64,000 bases of DNA from Orientallactaga sibirica (lineage: Eukaryota > Chordata > Mammalia > Rodentia > Dipodidae). Location: positions 5,177,501 to 5,241,500 of the forward strand of contig JAEOAD010002566.1 in NCBI GenBank assembly GCA_036365145.1, read 5' to 3'. The position numbers and the translations under genes are program-made. The notes beneath the pieces are model-generated. The model saw nothing but the letters and a program-made list of their open reading frames with translations. It was not told the origin of the DNA and did not search any database. Numbering within the stretch: the stretch's first letter is position 1; every line of letters begins with the position of its first letter. Positions 10,090 to 20,779 of this stretch are shown here, piece after piece.

Positions 10090-10388
10090 ATTTAAAAAAA
10101 ATTATTTTTATTATTTATTTTTGGAGAGAGTCACAGAGAGAGAGAGAGACAGACAGACAGAGAGGGAGAGGGAGACAGATAGAGATGGGCGCGTGAGCAG
10201 TGTCTCAGCTGCTGTGAACAAAATCCAGACGCGTGCGCCCCCTTGTGGTCAAGAGCGGCATTGCACCCTTGCGTCACTTTGTATCTGGCTAAACTGGGAC
10301 TTGGAGGTTGGAACCGCTGGAGATTGGAACCAGCGTTCTTAGGCTTAGCAGGCAGGCACCTTAACTGCTAAGCCATCTCTCCAGCCCC
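10090..10388 (-). mobile_element. DIP-like SINE, subtype b, with CTCF-like core
   Basis: Antisense copy. The body holds TGCGCCCCCTTGTGGTC at 10234-10250 (reverse of GACCACAAGGGGGCGCA), as in all subtype b copies. Head as CCATCTCTCCAGCCCC. Confidence 0.92.
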
Positions 10389-11004
10389 AGTCTGTTATTT
10401 TATTCTCTACTGCAATAGCCTTAAATCTACTATCTACATAAGATGACCTTCAACTCTTTTCTCCTAATGCCTCTACCTCCTGATACTAGGGGCACAGGAA
10501 TGTGCCACAACTTCATACTGCTTCTTCTTGGCCTTTCTAAGGTCCTGGAAATGATCCGTCTTACACGGTACAATTCACATTCTGTTCACAATGGTCTTTG
10601 TAGGCCATTTACCCCCAGCATCCAGGAAGTAATGTCTTGGTCATGTTCAGCTGAGCTCTTCAGCCCTCTCTCATCACTCAGTTCCTGCTACTTCTTTAGA
10701 AACTATGCAATAGTGCAAGTGAGTAATGGAAGGCAAGACATGAGGGGTAAGCACCCCCGATTCTGTAACAGCTAACCCACTTAGACATAAGAGGACGGAA
10801 CGGGGACACATTGTACCGTATGAAATAGCATGAGTCTTTAGCATGAAGGCACAATATTCCTTGAGTATCCCCAAGTGCCTATGTACTGGAGACTTGGTTC
10901 TCAGGATGTCAGTATAGGGATGTGGTGGTACCTTTAAGAGGTAAGGGCCAGTAAGAGGTGCACTAACATGACAAAGGGTCAATGTAGCTCTCCAGAAAGA
11001 ATTG
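10389..11004. other. Intron 3 sequence, nothing recognised
   Basis: No named repeat and no family-like frame. It precedes the left end of the inverted duplication. Confidence 0.4.
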
Positions 11005-11127
11005 TGAGTAAAGCTCTATCTGGATTCCTCCAACACATGCTCCTGCCATTGTCTCCTGTGAGGGTGCTCCACCATGACGTCAGTCATAAGTCTGTGAGGT
11101 GATGAGTATATTAAAGTACTGCAAGTT

Positions 11128-11146
11128 TGCCACCTTGTTCTTTCTT

Positions 11147-11212
<66 letters not shown>

Positions 11213-11445
11213 TTGTTTTTTGGAGAGAGACACAGAGAGAGATAGAGAAAGAGGGAGAGGAAAACAGATAGAGATGGGTGCACCAGCAGCCTCTCAGCTG
11301 CTGTGTGTGCCCCCTTGTGGGCAAGTGCGGCATTGCGCCCTTGCACCACTTTGCATCTGGCTAAACGTGGGACCTGGAGATTGGAACCAGCGTTCTTAGG
11401 CTTAGGAGGCAGGCGCCTTAACCACTAAGCCATCTCTCCAGCCCC
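11128..11445 (-). mobile_element. DIP-like SINE, subtype b, in left arm
   Basis: Antisense; tail side is (TTTC)n at 11,133-11,213. The CTCF-like core is degenerate (TGTGCCCCCTTGTGGGC, 11,305-11,321). Direct repeat CACCTTGTT flanks it. Not the same insertion as the SINE in the other arm (26,163-26,414). Confidence 0.88.
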
Positions 11446-11539
11446 ACCTTGTTATTTCTATGTATAGGTATCTCAAAATATTGGGTGGAATGCTGTAAAT
11501 ATATATAGTAATTGAATTTGACAACGATATGTTATTAAA

Positions 11540-11915
11540 GATTGCTGGTGTTCCAGTCAGCTCCATACTGCTGGGATGGACCTGAAAACTAGACACCATT
11601 TATGTGAAAATGGTGCTTATTTCAGGCTTACAGATCTAGGGGACATTCTATAATGGTGAAATAAGATGACACCCTATAATGAATCCATGCAGAGAGAAAA
11701 ATGATACCCACAAGCAAGCATACTATGGGAACCTGGGCAGAGCTCAACCACTCTATGTACCTTCGGCTGGAATTCAGGTCCACTGACAGTAACATCTTTG
11801 GGCTGATCCCCAGGGCCCATCCACAGTAACACCTCTTCCAGCCAGGCAGCTGGAAATACAAGTTATAAGCTTTAACAAACCATTTGAGTCTAATGGGGAA
11901 CATAAATTTCCAAGT
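11540..11915 (-). mobile_element. ERVL/MaLR-like LTR, shared by both arms
   Basis: Antisense copy ending ...AGTACCACA. The same LTR at the same place is in the right arm (25,700-26,050), so it was inserted before the duplication. Confidence 0.7.
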
Positions 11916-12004
11916 ACCACAGGTGGGGTTGGAGGAACATGATTACTGACCAGACCTCTGCTTTCATAGACTGTATCAACACACTTTCTGCCTCTCCTGA
12001 AGAG

Positions 12005-12098
12005 TGCCATTTGGATCGTGGTTTGAGCACGTCCGAGGCTGGATGTCCATGAGAGAGAGGGACAACTTCCTGCTACTCAGTTACGAAGAGCTGAAAAG
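12005..12098 (+). pseudogene. Sult2a (pseudogene): Sult2a pseudogene exon 4, one base short
   Basis: Encodes [31 protein letters not shown]. The second arm has the same exon with CTGAAAAAG at its end; here it is CTGAAAAG, 94 nt, so the frame is lost at the exon 4/5 join. The donor is a normal GTACCA. Acceptor is GAAGAG. Confidence 0.88.
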
Positions 12099-12124
12099 GT
12101 ACCACGTGTCTTCTGAGTTATTTA

Positions 12125-12440
12125 TTTGGCATGTGTGTGTAGTATGCATAGTAGGTGTATGTGAGACCAGAGGAGGACCTTGGTTGTTCTCTCTCTCACA
12201 CTTCTGCCTGGATTCCTTGAGACAGAAGCTCGCAGTGAACCTGGCACTCTTTCACACCATCTTTCAGGTAGACGGGCTCATCCGTGAACCCAGTGAAACT
12301 CCTGTCTCGTCACCTCAGCCTGGGTTCACAGGTGTGCATGACCATGCCTGGCTTTTACATGAGCGCTGGTGTTTGCTCTCATCTTCATGCTTGCACATCA
12401 AGCACGCTTTCCTTCCCATTGAGTCATACACTGTCTTACC
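12125..12440 (-). mobile_element. B4-like SINE remnant, left-arm copy
   Basis: Contains, in reverse, a body like GTAAAAGCCAGGCATGGTCA and a tail AAATAAATAAATAA. The partner at 25,195-25,500 is the same insertion, hence older than the duplication. Confidence 0.5.
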
Positions 12441-13069
12441 ACCATCTTTACTCCACTTAACATCACACAACCCCTTTTTTTAGTCCCTCCTCTTCTACCC
12501 TCTCTTTCTGTTCTACTTGTTCTTTTCCTTCTTTTTCTGAGACATGCCCTCTCACACCTGGAATGTGGAGGGTAGATGATCAGAGTTAAAAGCATATTTT
12601 GTTTTTTTGCTAGGGAGAACCATGTTGCCACAGATGGCTTTAAATCCACTACATAGTGAGTCTGGCTATGATCTCCTCATCCTCCTTTCTCCACCACCCA
12701 CGTGCTTCAATTTTACACACATGTCATCTTGCCCACATTATGTCTTATTTCTTTCTGTCTACTGTGTCCTGGGGCCATGCACCACGGCTTATGGTAAAAC
12801 AGGCTTTAACATTTCTGTGGGAAGACACGCAGTGCTACTCATCACCTAGCAACAAGAAGGAATTGAGTAAAATCATATTAATTACATAGATTTGCCGACT
12901 GTGTGGCATTTCCTCTTGTCCAGCAGCAGGGGGACAATGTCATCAAAATAACCTATGTGAGGTGTCAAGTGCTAGTGACAGGTAAGGATCCAAACTGGAG
13001 AGATGGGGACCGGGTGTAGGTGGCTGGAAGCAAGTTAAACAGAAGTATGGGTTCATCAGGGCTTCTTCC
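12441..13069 (+). other. Intron 4, duplicated part without a named repeat
   Basis: Aligns by eye with the reverse complement of about 24,300-25,195. It contains no coding signal; the copies differ at many positions. Confidence 0.55.
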
Positions 13070-13197
13070 CACTGCAAAATGACTCAAGTTCCATGTGACA
13101 TTTTGTACAACTGGCTTTATGTGGGTATTGGCAATTGAACTGGGTCAGCAGGCTTTAGCAGCAAACACATCTAATTGCTGAGCCATCTCTCTAGTCT
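13070..13197 (-). mobile_element. DIP-like SINE, antisense, shared by both arms
   Basis: Ends CCATCTCTCTAGTCTGGATAGC. The counterpart at 24,074-24,290 has the same flank in reverse (GGATAGC next to the head), so it predates the duplication. Confidence 0.7.
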
Positions 13198-13790
13198 GGA
13201 TAGCATCACTTCTTAGTAGCTCTGTAGGATGAGGGTTGTTGACAGGAATTATTCTGATATTACAAAAGGGCTCATAGCGCCTCCCACCTCCCGGCCTGAG
13301 TTCCTTACAGGAAGGGGTGGGGGCGGGCAGTGTCTGGAGTGAGTAGGACAGTCCCATTTTCAGACTCCTCCCACCTCCCAGGCCTGAGTTCCCTGCATGG
13401 ACAGTTGATGGTTAGTACATTCATTTAGCCTCGCCCTTGGATGGAAGAGGGTAGAAAATCAGAATTTGAAGAGAAACCTTTGCTATTCTGTGAGTTTGGA
13501 GACAGTGCATTACATGAGTTTCTGTCTCCAAAAATTTAAATTTTGTGAACAAACCACAACCCCAGGAAAAATCTCTGTGACTATGCAGCTCCATCATCCC
13601 ATCAAACCACATTGTTCCTCACATGGGATATGTAATCCCTGCCCTCCAAAATCCTTTCTCATTTCACTGGGTCCTGCCTTTCCTCTTAATTTCCACTCTC
13701 CTCACCCTGCTCCCAAATTTTCCTCCTCTTCATCACCTATCTTACTGTCTTTCTCTTTCCTAACCCAATTCTCATCTCTTCTTCTTTTAG
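13198..13790 (+). other. Intron 4, distal part
   Basis: The first 80 bases match the right arm; after about 13,280 no match was found. A (C/T)-rich run leads to the exon 5 acceptor. A long frame over 13,466-13,876 crosses the exon and is chance. Confidence 0.5.
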
Positions 13791-13968
13791 GACACCTGAG
13801 GAACTATAGAGAAGATCTGTCAGTTCCTGGGAAAGAAATTAGAGCCAGAAGAACTGGATTCCGTCCTCCAGAATAGTTCCTTCCAGGCCATGAAGGACAA
13901 CAAGATGTCCAATTTTTCCCTGGTCCCTAACGATTATTTTCCAAATGGTGTACTGCTTATGAGAAAAG
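13791..13968 (+). pseudogene. Sult2a (pseudogene): Sult2a pseudogene exon 5, nonsense codon
   Basis: 178 nt after CTTCTTTTAG, phase 0 to 1. Reads DT*GTIEKICQFLGKKLEPE, ELDSVLQNSSFQAMKDNKMS, ending LLMRK-G. The third codon is TGA (13797-13799), where an Arg or Gly codon is expected; CGA to TGA would be a simple CpG change. The rest is intact and without indels. Confidence 0.9.
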
Positions 13969-14339
13969 GTAAAAAGAATTCTCTAGCCCAAAAATGTATC
14001 CAAACTCATGGAAGTCTGTTTTGAGTTGACAGGATTGTGAGACCAAACTATCAAATGTGTCAGGATCAATTATTCGTCAGTCAGGGGCCTCGCATGTTCA
14101 CTCAGAGGGGAATCTCTCTTTGGTTGTGATGCAGGTTGTGAAACTAGCTGCATTGGAGAAGGTCATGTCAGGTGTACCCAACTGGTGAGGTAGCCAGGAG
14201 AAACACCCTGGACCAATAAATATGTGAAAAAAATAACTTAGTTTGAAAAGCAAGAGGGTCGAGACTTAATTCTCTTAATGTGAAAGATTAATCATGGCTA
14301 TACTTTAGGGCTCAACACTATGACAATATTTTATTTAAA
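13969..14339. other. Intron 5, proximal; nothing recognised
   Basis: Unique-looking intronic sequence. Confidence 0.4.
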
Positions 14340-14574
14340 TTTAAACATTTTATTATTTATTTATTTATTTGAGAGAAAGAGAGAGATATAGAAATAGGCA
14401 GGTAGAGAGAGAGAGAATGGGCGCACCAGGGCCTCCAGCCACTGCAAATGAACTCCAGATGCGTGCGCCTCCTTGTGCATTTGGCTTGCATGGGTCCTGG
14501 AGAATCGAGCCTTGAACCAGGGTCCTTAGGCTTCACAGGCAAGCGCTTAACCGCTAAGCCATTTCTCCAGCCCA
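14340..14574 (-). mobile_element. DIP-like SINE, subtype a
   Basis: Antisense, TTTATTTATTTATTTG tail side, CCATTTCTCCAGCCC head side. The B box is duplicated (GAATCGAGCCTTGAACC). Confidence 0.88.
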
Positions 14575-16047
14575 TCAACACGATGACAATATCTAATGCA
14601 TGGAGGTAAAGGTGTATCTGGAATGATAACTGAAGAAATTCAAGTGCTGCAACATCTCTTGAACAACCCAGGGCTGCTTTCACTCAACAGGTGTGGACCC
14701 CACAGCACTAACACTGGGGCGATTACCTTCAGGGCAGAAGACGTAGGGGAGCTTGAAGATCTTCAGTTTGGATTGCTCATGATCCAGGAAGCCTGTGTTC
14801 TTTCTGAGTTGTGTCTCCTGGCATGGGACTGTCTGTCCTGTGCCTGCCCCACAGCTTCCTCTTCGGAGCAGACGGTGTGTCTGGTTTTATTGTCTTGCAG
14901 TTGAGGGGTATGCCTGCCCCGATGAGTTCTCACACCTCAGCCATTGCAAACTGTGAGTGATCAGCTGAGGGGATGGTGTCAGAGTCTGCGCATCTGGCTA
15001 TGAGGCTCCTGGGAAAAGAACATGAGTATCGATAAGGGTAGGGAGTGGAGTTTTTTGGGCTCACATTGTTGCCCACCACAGTTTATATCCTGCAGCCCTA
15101 ACCAGCAGTCCCTCAGAAATAAAGGATAACAGGCCCGAAGTATGTCACAATACCAGGTACTTAAATATGGATAAATTAAGCTCAATGAAGATTTCCCCTA
15201 CTGCCGTATTACTGGTGTCCTGAGGAAACTTGGGCACAGACTGGAGACCCGTGCTACTGACTGCTGACCTTAGAGCACTAGGCTCCAGACTGTGAGAAGA
15301 CGGAGCTCTCTAAAGCAGAAGTAATCCAGTCTTGGATTTCCTGATAGAAGTCAGAATTTAGTGAGGTTAATCACTCACTGCATTTATGTGAAGATGGTGT
15401 GAAATGGTATAAACAGGAAAAAGGCTTGCATAACGGAGTGGCAACATATTTTGGCAGAGACAAAAGGGAAACAGATTTAGTAGTATTTGGGCCATTATAC
15501 CAAAAACCAGTCATCAGTTCTCATTGTTTTCTAGAATACTTCTTCCAGAAGGTGAACCTGCTTGGTTTTCAGTCTCTAGAAGACACTGTTGCTATGTGTT
15601 ATATGACAGAGAGAGTCAGCAGGAATTCACATAATGACACCAATGACAGTTAACAGTGATCATGCAAACATCACAGGCAAACTGATTTGATTTTAAAAGT
15701 CACTTTTAATTGAATTACTAAAATAATCCCATTAAGCATGCAACTTTTGTGTTTTCACACCACTTCTATCTTGGACAATTGGTATGATAACAGTTTAGCT
15801 AATAATCTGTGAGCTCCATTGGAAACTAGGCCATTGATGGTAGAGACTAAACCCTCTGTCCTCATGTTTAACTCCTTCAGAATGTTAGTATAGACTAGGC
15901 GGGGAGTGAATTGATGGATAGAAAGGGTCAAAGTAAGAAAAGATGAAAGTGGGTAATATTGTCCTTCTCCAAACAGTTACCACCTGTTGCCTTTCATTGA
16001 CTGGAAAGGTACAAACTGACCCAAGGTGAATTTATTGCCTCAATTAA
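14575..16047. other. Intron 5, about 1.5 kb without a named feature
   Basis: No SINE, no conserved frame, no splice-flanked block that I can relate to the neighbours. Confidence 0.4.
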
Positions 16048-16308
16048 AAAAATATTTATTATTTATTTATTTTTATTTTTGGAGAGAGAGACAGAGGAAG
16101 AGGAAGACAGACAGAGAATGGGCACACCAGCAGCCTCTCAGCCGCTATGAACGATATCCAGATGTGTGCACCCCCTTGTGGTCAAGTGTGGCATTGTGCC
16201 CTTGCGTCACTTTTTTCCGTCTGGCTAAACGTGGGACCTGGAGATTGGAACCAGCCGTTCCTAGGCTTAGCAGGCAGGCGCCTTAACCGCTAAGCCATCT
16301 CTCCAGCC
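16048..16308 (-). mobile_element. DIP-like SINE, subtype b
   Basis: Antisense. CTCF-like core is slightly changed (TGTGCACCCCCTTGTGGTC, 16,165-16,183). Confidence 0.9.
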
Positions 16309-17845
16309 CTATTGCCTCAATTTTTTAAAGGTTGATTTGGCTCAGCCAGGGTTATTTAGTAGTCCTATGTCAATGATCGTTTTAGTCACTGATTTTCAGT
16401 ACTCAACAATATCCCTTTTACTCCCTATGTGAGCCACTCTTCTCAAATGTCCTCACATGGAGTTTGGCTATGATAGGTGTGCACTTAGGTTTCATGAGTC
16501 TGCTTTGAAGATAACAATAATTTTTCCAGCTAATTGTTATTGTGGTTTGTGAGTCTTCATTCTGGAGAATGGTGGCTGGCACAGAATATGAATTTTCTGA
16601 TGTTTTTCACAATCAGAAAGGTTAATAAAATATATTATCTTAATATGATTTGAATGACAATGACATTTAGTGGTTACATTTCAACCATGCAATTAAAACA
16701 GTTTGAAGTGTTCTGCAAGTAAGAATATGTGAATTTACAAAGCCATTACAGTGAAGTAGTAAACACTGCAAACAGAACCTTAAGGTCTAATAAAATTTAT
16801 TCAATACTTGATATCCATGGCATATTAAAGCCTCAATATTTACAAGCTGTTGGAAATGCAGGTCATAGAAGGGCTACTCAAATTCAGTCAGTGCTAATTC
16901 TAGTGTTTGATAGATCTTTTGTGAAATGATGTTGTATCAGCATTTGCATATTGATGCCTCAGCACCTCAGGGTGGAGACAGGGTGGTGGCCATAATCTAA
17001 CCTGACTGGTATACTCAAATACAACATTTAGGCATAGACTTGGGTGGAATATGATGTGAACACAAAGGGAGAACCCTTAAGGCTACAGGCCAAGGTGAGT
17101 TTTACAATGGCCCATTGCACCCTGACATCAGACTTCCAGCATCCAGGACTCTGATAAAATTCTCTTCTAAGCAGAAGGTTGAGACAACAGTGTGTGACAT
17201 CTTGTCATGTGAGTCTAGATCTGCGACGCCGGGGCTTGTGGGGATTTTCCAATCTAAGCAGACGTTGGTGCGTGTAAGAGGTGCAGAGTCCATAAGATGC
17301 GCTGGGCTGTGGGTTAGCTGAAGTTCGAAGTGCGTGTGTCATGTGACATCCCTGAAGTCTCTCTTGAGTCTGATTTGTTATTTTGTCAGCCTTATTGTGT
17401 TTGCCAAGATTCGTGTAGCTCAGCACTGTGCATGGGTTTCCAGCAGTCAGGTATGTTGTGGGTATGTGGCAGAAAGAATCAAGAAGAGAAGCTATTCTCT
17501 TATTGAAGATGAGTGTGAACATGAGTGTAAATATGTGTGTTCACTGGGTCCCGTTTACAGACAGGATAGTTTGTTATATTCACACACATTGAGGGTAATA
17601 TTTATATATATGCCATAATATGAATTACAGACATTTGTGTGTTCTGTATATCTTATTAATTTAGTCAACATACTAGTAAAATAAGTTTTAATAATATATC
17701 TGATATATCAAATAATATACTCATGTCAGTAAAAATATGATTTCTATTGTCCATATTATTGGCTTCATATCTTGATCCATTTATACTGTGCTGGGTATAT
17801 TTTCTTATGTGTTAAAATCACATCAAGTTAATACATTCTTTTTAA
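16309..17845. other. Intron 5; possible old MLT1-like LTR near 17,060-17,180
   Basis: Mostly unrecognised. The words CCCTGACATCAGACTTCCAG and AGGACTCTGATAAAATT resemble the 3' part of mammalian MLT/MaLR LTRs. That is a weak, memory-based match. Confidence 0.3.
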
Positions 17846-18066
17846 AATTTTTATTTATTTATTTGCAAACACAGAGAAAGAGAGACAGAGAGAGAACAGA
17901 GGCAGACACAGAGAGAATAGATGCACCAGGGCCTCCAGCCACTGCAAAAGAACTCCAGGTGCATGCGCCCCTCGTGCATCTGGCTTACATGGGTCCCGGA
18001 GAATCGAACCGGGATCCTTTGGCTTCACAAGCAAATGCCTTAACCACTAAACCATTTCTCTAGCCC
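17846..18066 (-). mobile_element. DIP-like SINE, subtype a
   Basis: Antisense; flanked by AAGTTAATACATTCTT at 17,823-17,838 and 18,067-18,082, a clear target duplication. Confidence 0.93.
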
Positions 18067-18082
18067 AAGTTAATACATTCTT

Positions 18083-18820
18083 AATTAATTAATTTTCTGA
18101 ACAGCGATGTATTGAGTATCTACTACATATCTGACACGCTGTAGTGCTAAGTCTTTCACAATTTAAGAACACGTTTTGGTTTTCTAATGTATTAGCACCG
18201 TATGCCCCACAATAAAAAGGGAAATGATCGGAGAATATCAAAGTGATTCTGCTATGAAGTGATTGCAGCCATGATGAGGGATGGGCGGTTCTGAATGCAC
18301 TGGTGACAGAATCTCACTGAAGCGGTTACACTGAAATACGACTAGAAAGAGACCAGTGGCAAGAAGCGAGTATCACAGACATCAGCCCTCCAGGTCAAGA
18401 AGGTGAAATGCAGACACTGTGAGGAGTGGAAACCCTGGAGTTTTGGGTTCATACCTGAACACCTACTGAGGTGGAACAGTGAGAGACGTTTCACAATCAC
18501 GGAGGATGGAACCAGGAAGGACCAGGCACCAACCCATCTCTAGTCATGCATAGCCAAGTGAGATGCGAAGACGGGGATCTCAGGCACAAGTGCATGGGCC
18601 TCTAGCATCCTGGGGAAAGCAACAACATGGCTTCAAACGTAAATCTCTTACGGTAATTGAGGTTAGATATATTGTTGAATAGTGTGGTACACATAGAGAT
18701 TGTCCGGTGTAGCTAGAATCTACATAGGGGTGTGCATCCTATGGCCTCCATGCACACGTGGCCCAGTAGCTATGCATATAGCCAACACAATACTAAAATT
18801 TCCTAAAACATTCGGACAGA
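18083..18820. other. Intron 5, nothing recognised
   Basis: Mixed-composition sequence with no repeat or exon I can name. Confidence 0.4.
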
Positions 18821-19032
18821 GGCTGGAGAGATGGCTAAGTGCTTAAGGTGCTTGCCTGCAAAACCTAATGCCTGGGGTTCAATCCCACAGCATCCACTTA
18901 AAGCCACCTTCACAAACTGTAGCATGCATCTGTAATTTATTTGCAATGGCTAGTGGCCCTGGTGTGCCCGTTCTCTCTGAGTGTCTCTTCTCTGTACCTC
19001 TCGCTACTTGGAAATAAGTCAAAACACGTGAA
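18821..19032 (+). mobile_element. DIP-like SINE, subtype a
   Basis: Sense copy with a diverged body (CATCCACTTAAAGCCACC). Confidence 0.85.
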
Positions 19033-19411
19033 AAATCGAGGACGGTCTCTTGTCAGACTGTTGGGTTCTTGGTTGTGGTGTTTTGTTTTTAAGGGGTAGG
19101 CTAAGGACGTTGTTCATCCCTGATGGTCCACAGAAGCCGACAGTGTGGGAACCAAGACATAGATGTCTCAGAGGACAGAGCCAGTGCTGCTGCTGTTACG
19201 TGAGGAGTCGAGAGGGGAGGTTGGGATTCCTTTCCAAGTAGGGAGACGTGTGCGTGTGTTCAAGGCAGAAGAGGGGGCCTCACGGAGCCTTGGTCATTCA
19301 CAGTAGTAGCTCCACTGAAGGCAGAAGGCAAAATCCTGTGAAGGCAGGAGTATGAGGGGTGTTCGGATCCTCTGTCAGTCTGTTCTCAGTCTGTACCTTC
19401 TGTCTTTCCAG

Positions 19412-19524
19412 GCATCTCTGGGGACTGGAAGAATCACTTCACAGTAGCTCAAGCTGAAGCGTTCGATAAAATATTCCAGGAGAAGATGGCAGACGTTTTT
19501 CCATTGTTGTTCCCATGGGAATAA
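19412..19524 (+). pseudogene. Sult2a (pseudogene): Sult2a pseudogene exon 6 (terminal)
   Basis: Starts after TGTCTTTCCAG and reads [20 protein letters not shown], then [17 protein letters not shown] and TAA at 19522-19524. GxSGDWKN is the C-terminal PAPS-binding motif and [10 protein letters not shown] fits the KxxxTVxxxE dimer motif. No lesion. Confidence 0.92.
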
Positions 19525-19595
19525 GGCCAAAAATATTCTAAATCTTATGTTGCTTTTCTGTCTTGGTACCTGTGTGTGATTGGGAATGGCCTTGA

Positions 19596-19601
19596 AATAA
19601 A
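19596..19601 (+). terminator. AATAAA polyadenylation signal of the Sult2a pseudogene
   Basis: AATAAA 72 bases after the stop codon, in the sequence CTTGAAATAAAACCC; typical position for this family. Confidence 0.75.
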
Positions 19602-19639
19602 ACCCAATATTCAGTCTTGGAACATTGACTTATCATATA

Positions 19640-20660
19640 TCTGCTGTGTTTAGTAGTGTGGGTTGGCAGTCTCTGTCTTTCACATTTTGAATTGATCACT
19701 TTCAGTTCTAATGTGTTTTCAGTTTCTCTTGAGAAAATGTGATTATTCCGATAGGCCTGCCTTTGTAAGTTACCGGTGATTCTGTTTTTCTGCTTTCTCT
19801 AGACTTCCTTTGCTCTGTATTTCAGTTCTTTTAATATCACAAGGTGTGGTTCTTTCCTGGTCGTATCTGTTTGTTGTTCTAGATGCTTCCTGCATCAGTT
19901 ATTGGCATCTCTTTTGCTAATTTTGGGAAATTTTCTTTTATGATTTTGTGGAAATTATTTACTGTATCTATTGACTGAAACTCTCCTTCTATGCACGGAA
20001 TTCTTCCTAATCCAAAGAATGTCCTAAATGTCCTGATTGTTCTTTGTCTTTCATTGGTCTTTTACTTGCTGAAACATTTCAATTCCTCACCTGGTCCTCA
20101 AGCTGAGAAATTCTGGCTTCTCTTGAATCTACTCCATTGATGAGGCCTTCTGTAGTGGTTTTATTTAACTTGCTGTTTTCTTTTTAATATCTAGTATTTC
20201 ATTTGTCTGTATTTCTGTTTCCTCACTCATACCTTCTATTGGCCCATGTACTTCATTGACCTGATTTTCAATATTTCTTTAAGGGTTTGTTTTCGTCTTT
20301 ACTTCCTTTGATTTCCTAGAACACACCATACAGTTCATTCTTTTGGATTACCTGCATGGCATTTTTGTCTAATTCACTGTCACTGGAGGACATTACTCTG
20401 GGATTTGTAATATTTGAGACGTGTGTGGCCTGGCTTTTCTTTTCTTATAGTGCTGCACTGGTATTTTCACATCTTGGGTTCTTAAATTGCGTGAGTTTTA
20501 TAGCTGGTATATCAGCTATATTTTAGATTTGTAGTTCAGAAATCATGCCCTGAGTTCAGGAGTCTTGTGTGGCCTCTATATTGTTCCTAGATTCTAGTAC
20601 TAACATGATGAGTGACCAGTGAAGTTTAATATTCCTCCTATGCGGGTGTCATTGTGACAG
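19640..20660 (-). mobile_element. Possible old LINE-related sequence, antisense
   Basis: T-rich text with phrases such as GAATCTACTCCATTGATGAG and TTTCATTTGTCTGTATTTC has the style of an antisense L1 5' region, but no frame remains. I cannot name the family. Confidence 0.3.
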
Positions 20661-20705
20661 ATCAACACCAGTGGTACACTGAGTTCAATGTCTGGTCAAT
20701 AAATG

Positions 20706-20708
<3 letters not shown>

Positions 20709-20747
<39 letters not shown>

Positions 20748-20753
20748 CCCTAC
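20709..20753 (+). repeat. Poly(A) run, about 44 A
   Basis: Uninterrupted A tract after GGTCAATAAATGAGC. It may be the tail of a retroelement ending at 20,708. The length of such runs is prone to assembly error. Confidence 0.9.
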
Positions 20754-20779
20754 TGAATACTCTGTGAATTTGCTTACTT

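Larger units (their letters stand above)
11005..13280 (+). repeat. Left arm of a large inverted duplication (includes Sult2a exon 4)
   Basis: Reverse-complement partner is 23,488-26,530. Matching landmarks in order include TCCTGCCATTGT (11,041), TTATTTCTATGTATAGGTAT (11,452), the LTR at 11,540-11,915, exon 4, GATGGCTTTAAAT (12,641), TTCCTCTTGTCCA (12,910), a shared SINE, and TAGGATGAGGGTTG (13,226). Arms outside the centre are clearly diverged, with indels. Confidence 0.9.
1044..19524 (+). pseudogene. Sult2a (pseudogene): Sult2a-type sulfotransferase pseudogene, six exons
   Basis: SULT2A enzymes are cytosolic and move sulfate from PAPS to hydroxysteroids and bile acids. Six exons can be followed: 1044-1176, 2601-2808, 8020-8146, 12005-12098, 13791-13968 and 19412-19524, all with AG/GT borders. 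Family landmarks are present: the PAPS 5'-phosphosulfate loop YPKSGSNW split across exons 1/2 (T to S relative to the usual TNW), the SSH catalytic histidine in exon 2, RNPRDVLVSGYFFW (3'-phosphate motif) in exon 3, and [18 protein letters not shown] (C-terminal PAPS motif plus the KxxxTVxxxE dimer motif) at exons 5/6. Three lesions break it. Exon 2 is 208 nt, where 209 is needed, with a shift near 2707-2712. Exon 4 is 94 nt instead of 95. Exon 5 has TGA at 13797-13799. The lesions look too many for sequencing error, but the individual one-base gaps could be. A partial inverted copy lies at 23.5-26.5 kb. Confidence 0.88.

Noticed and set aside
11016..11399. Frames rich in Lys/Glu or Phe/Leu/Ser near 11.1-11.3 kb
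   Set aside because: They are translations of (TTTC)n and of a SINE.
13466..13876. 136-codon plus-strand frame reaching into Sult2a exon 5
   Set aside because: It enters the exon in the wrong frame, and the intronic part has no family likeness.
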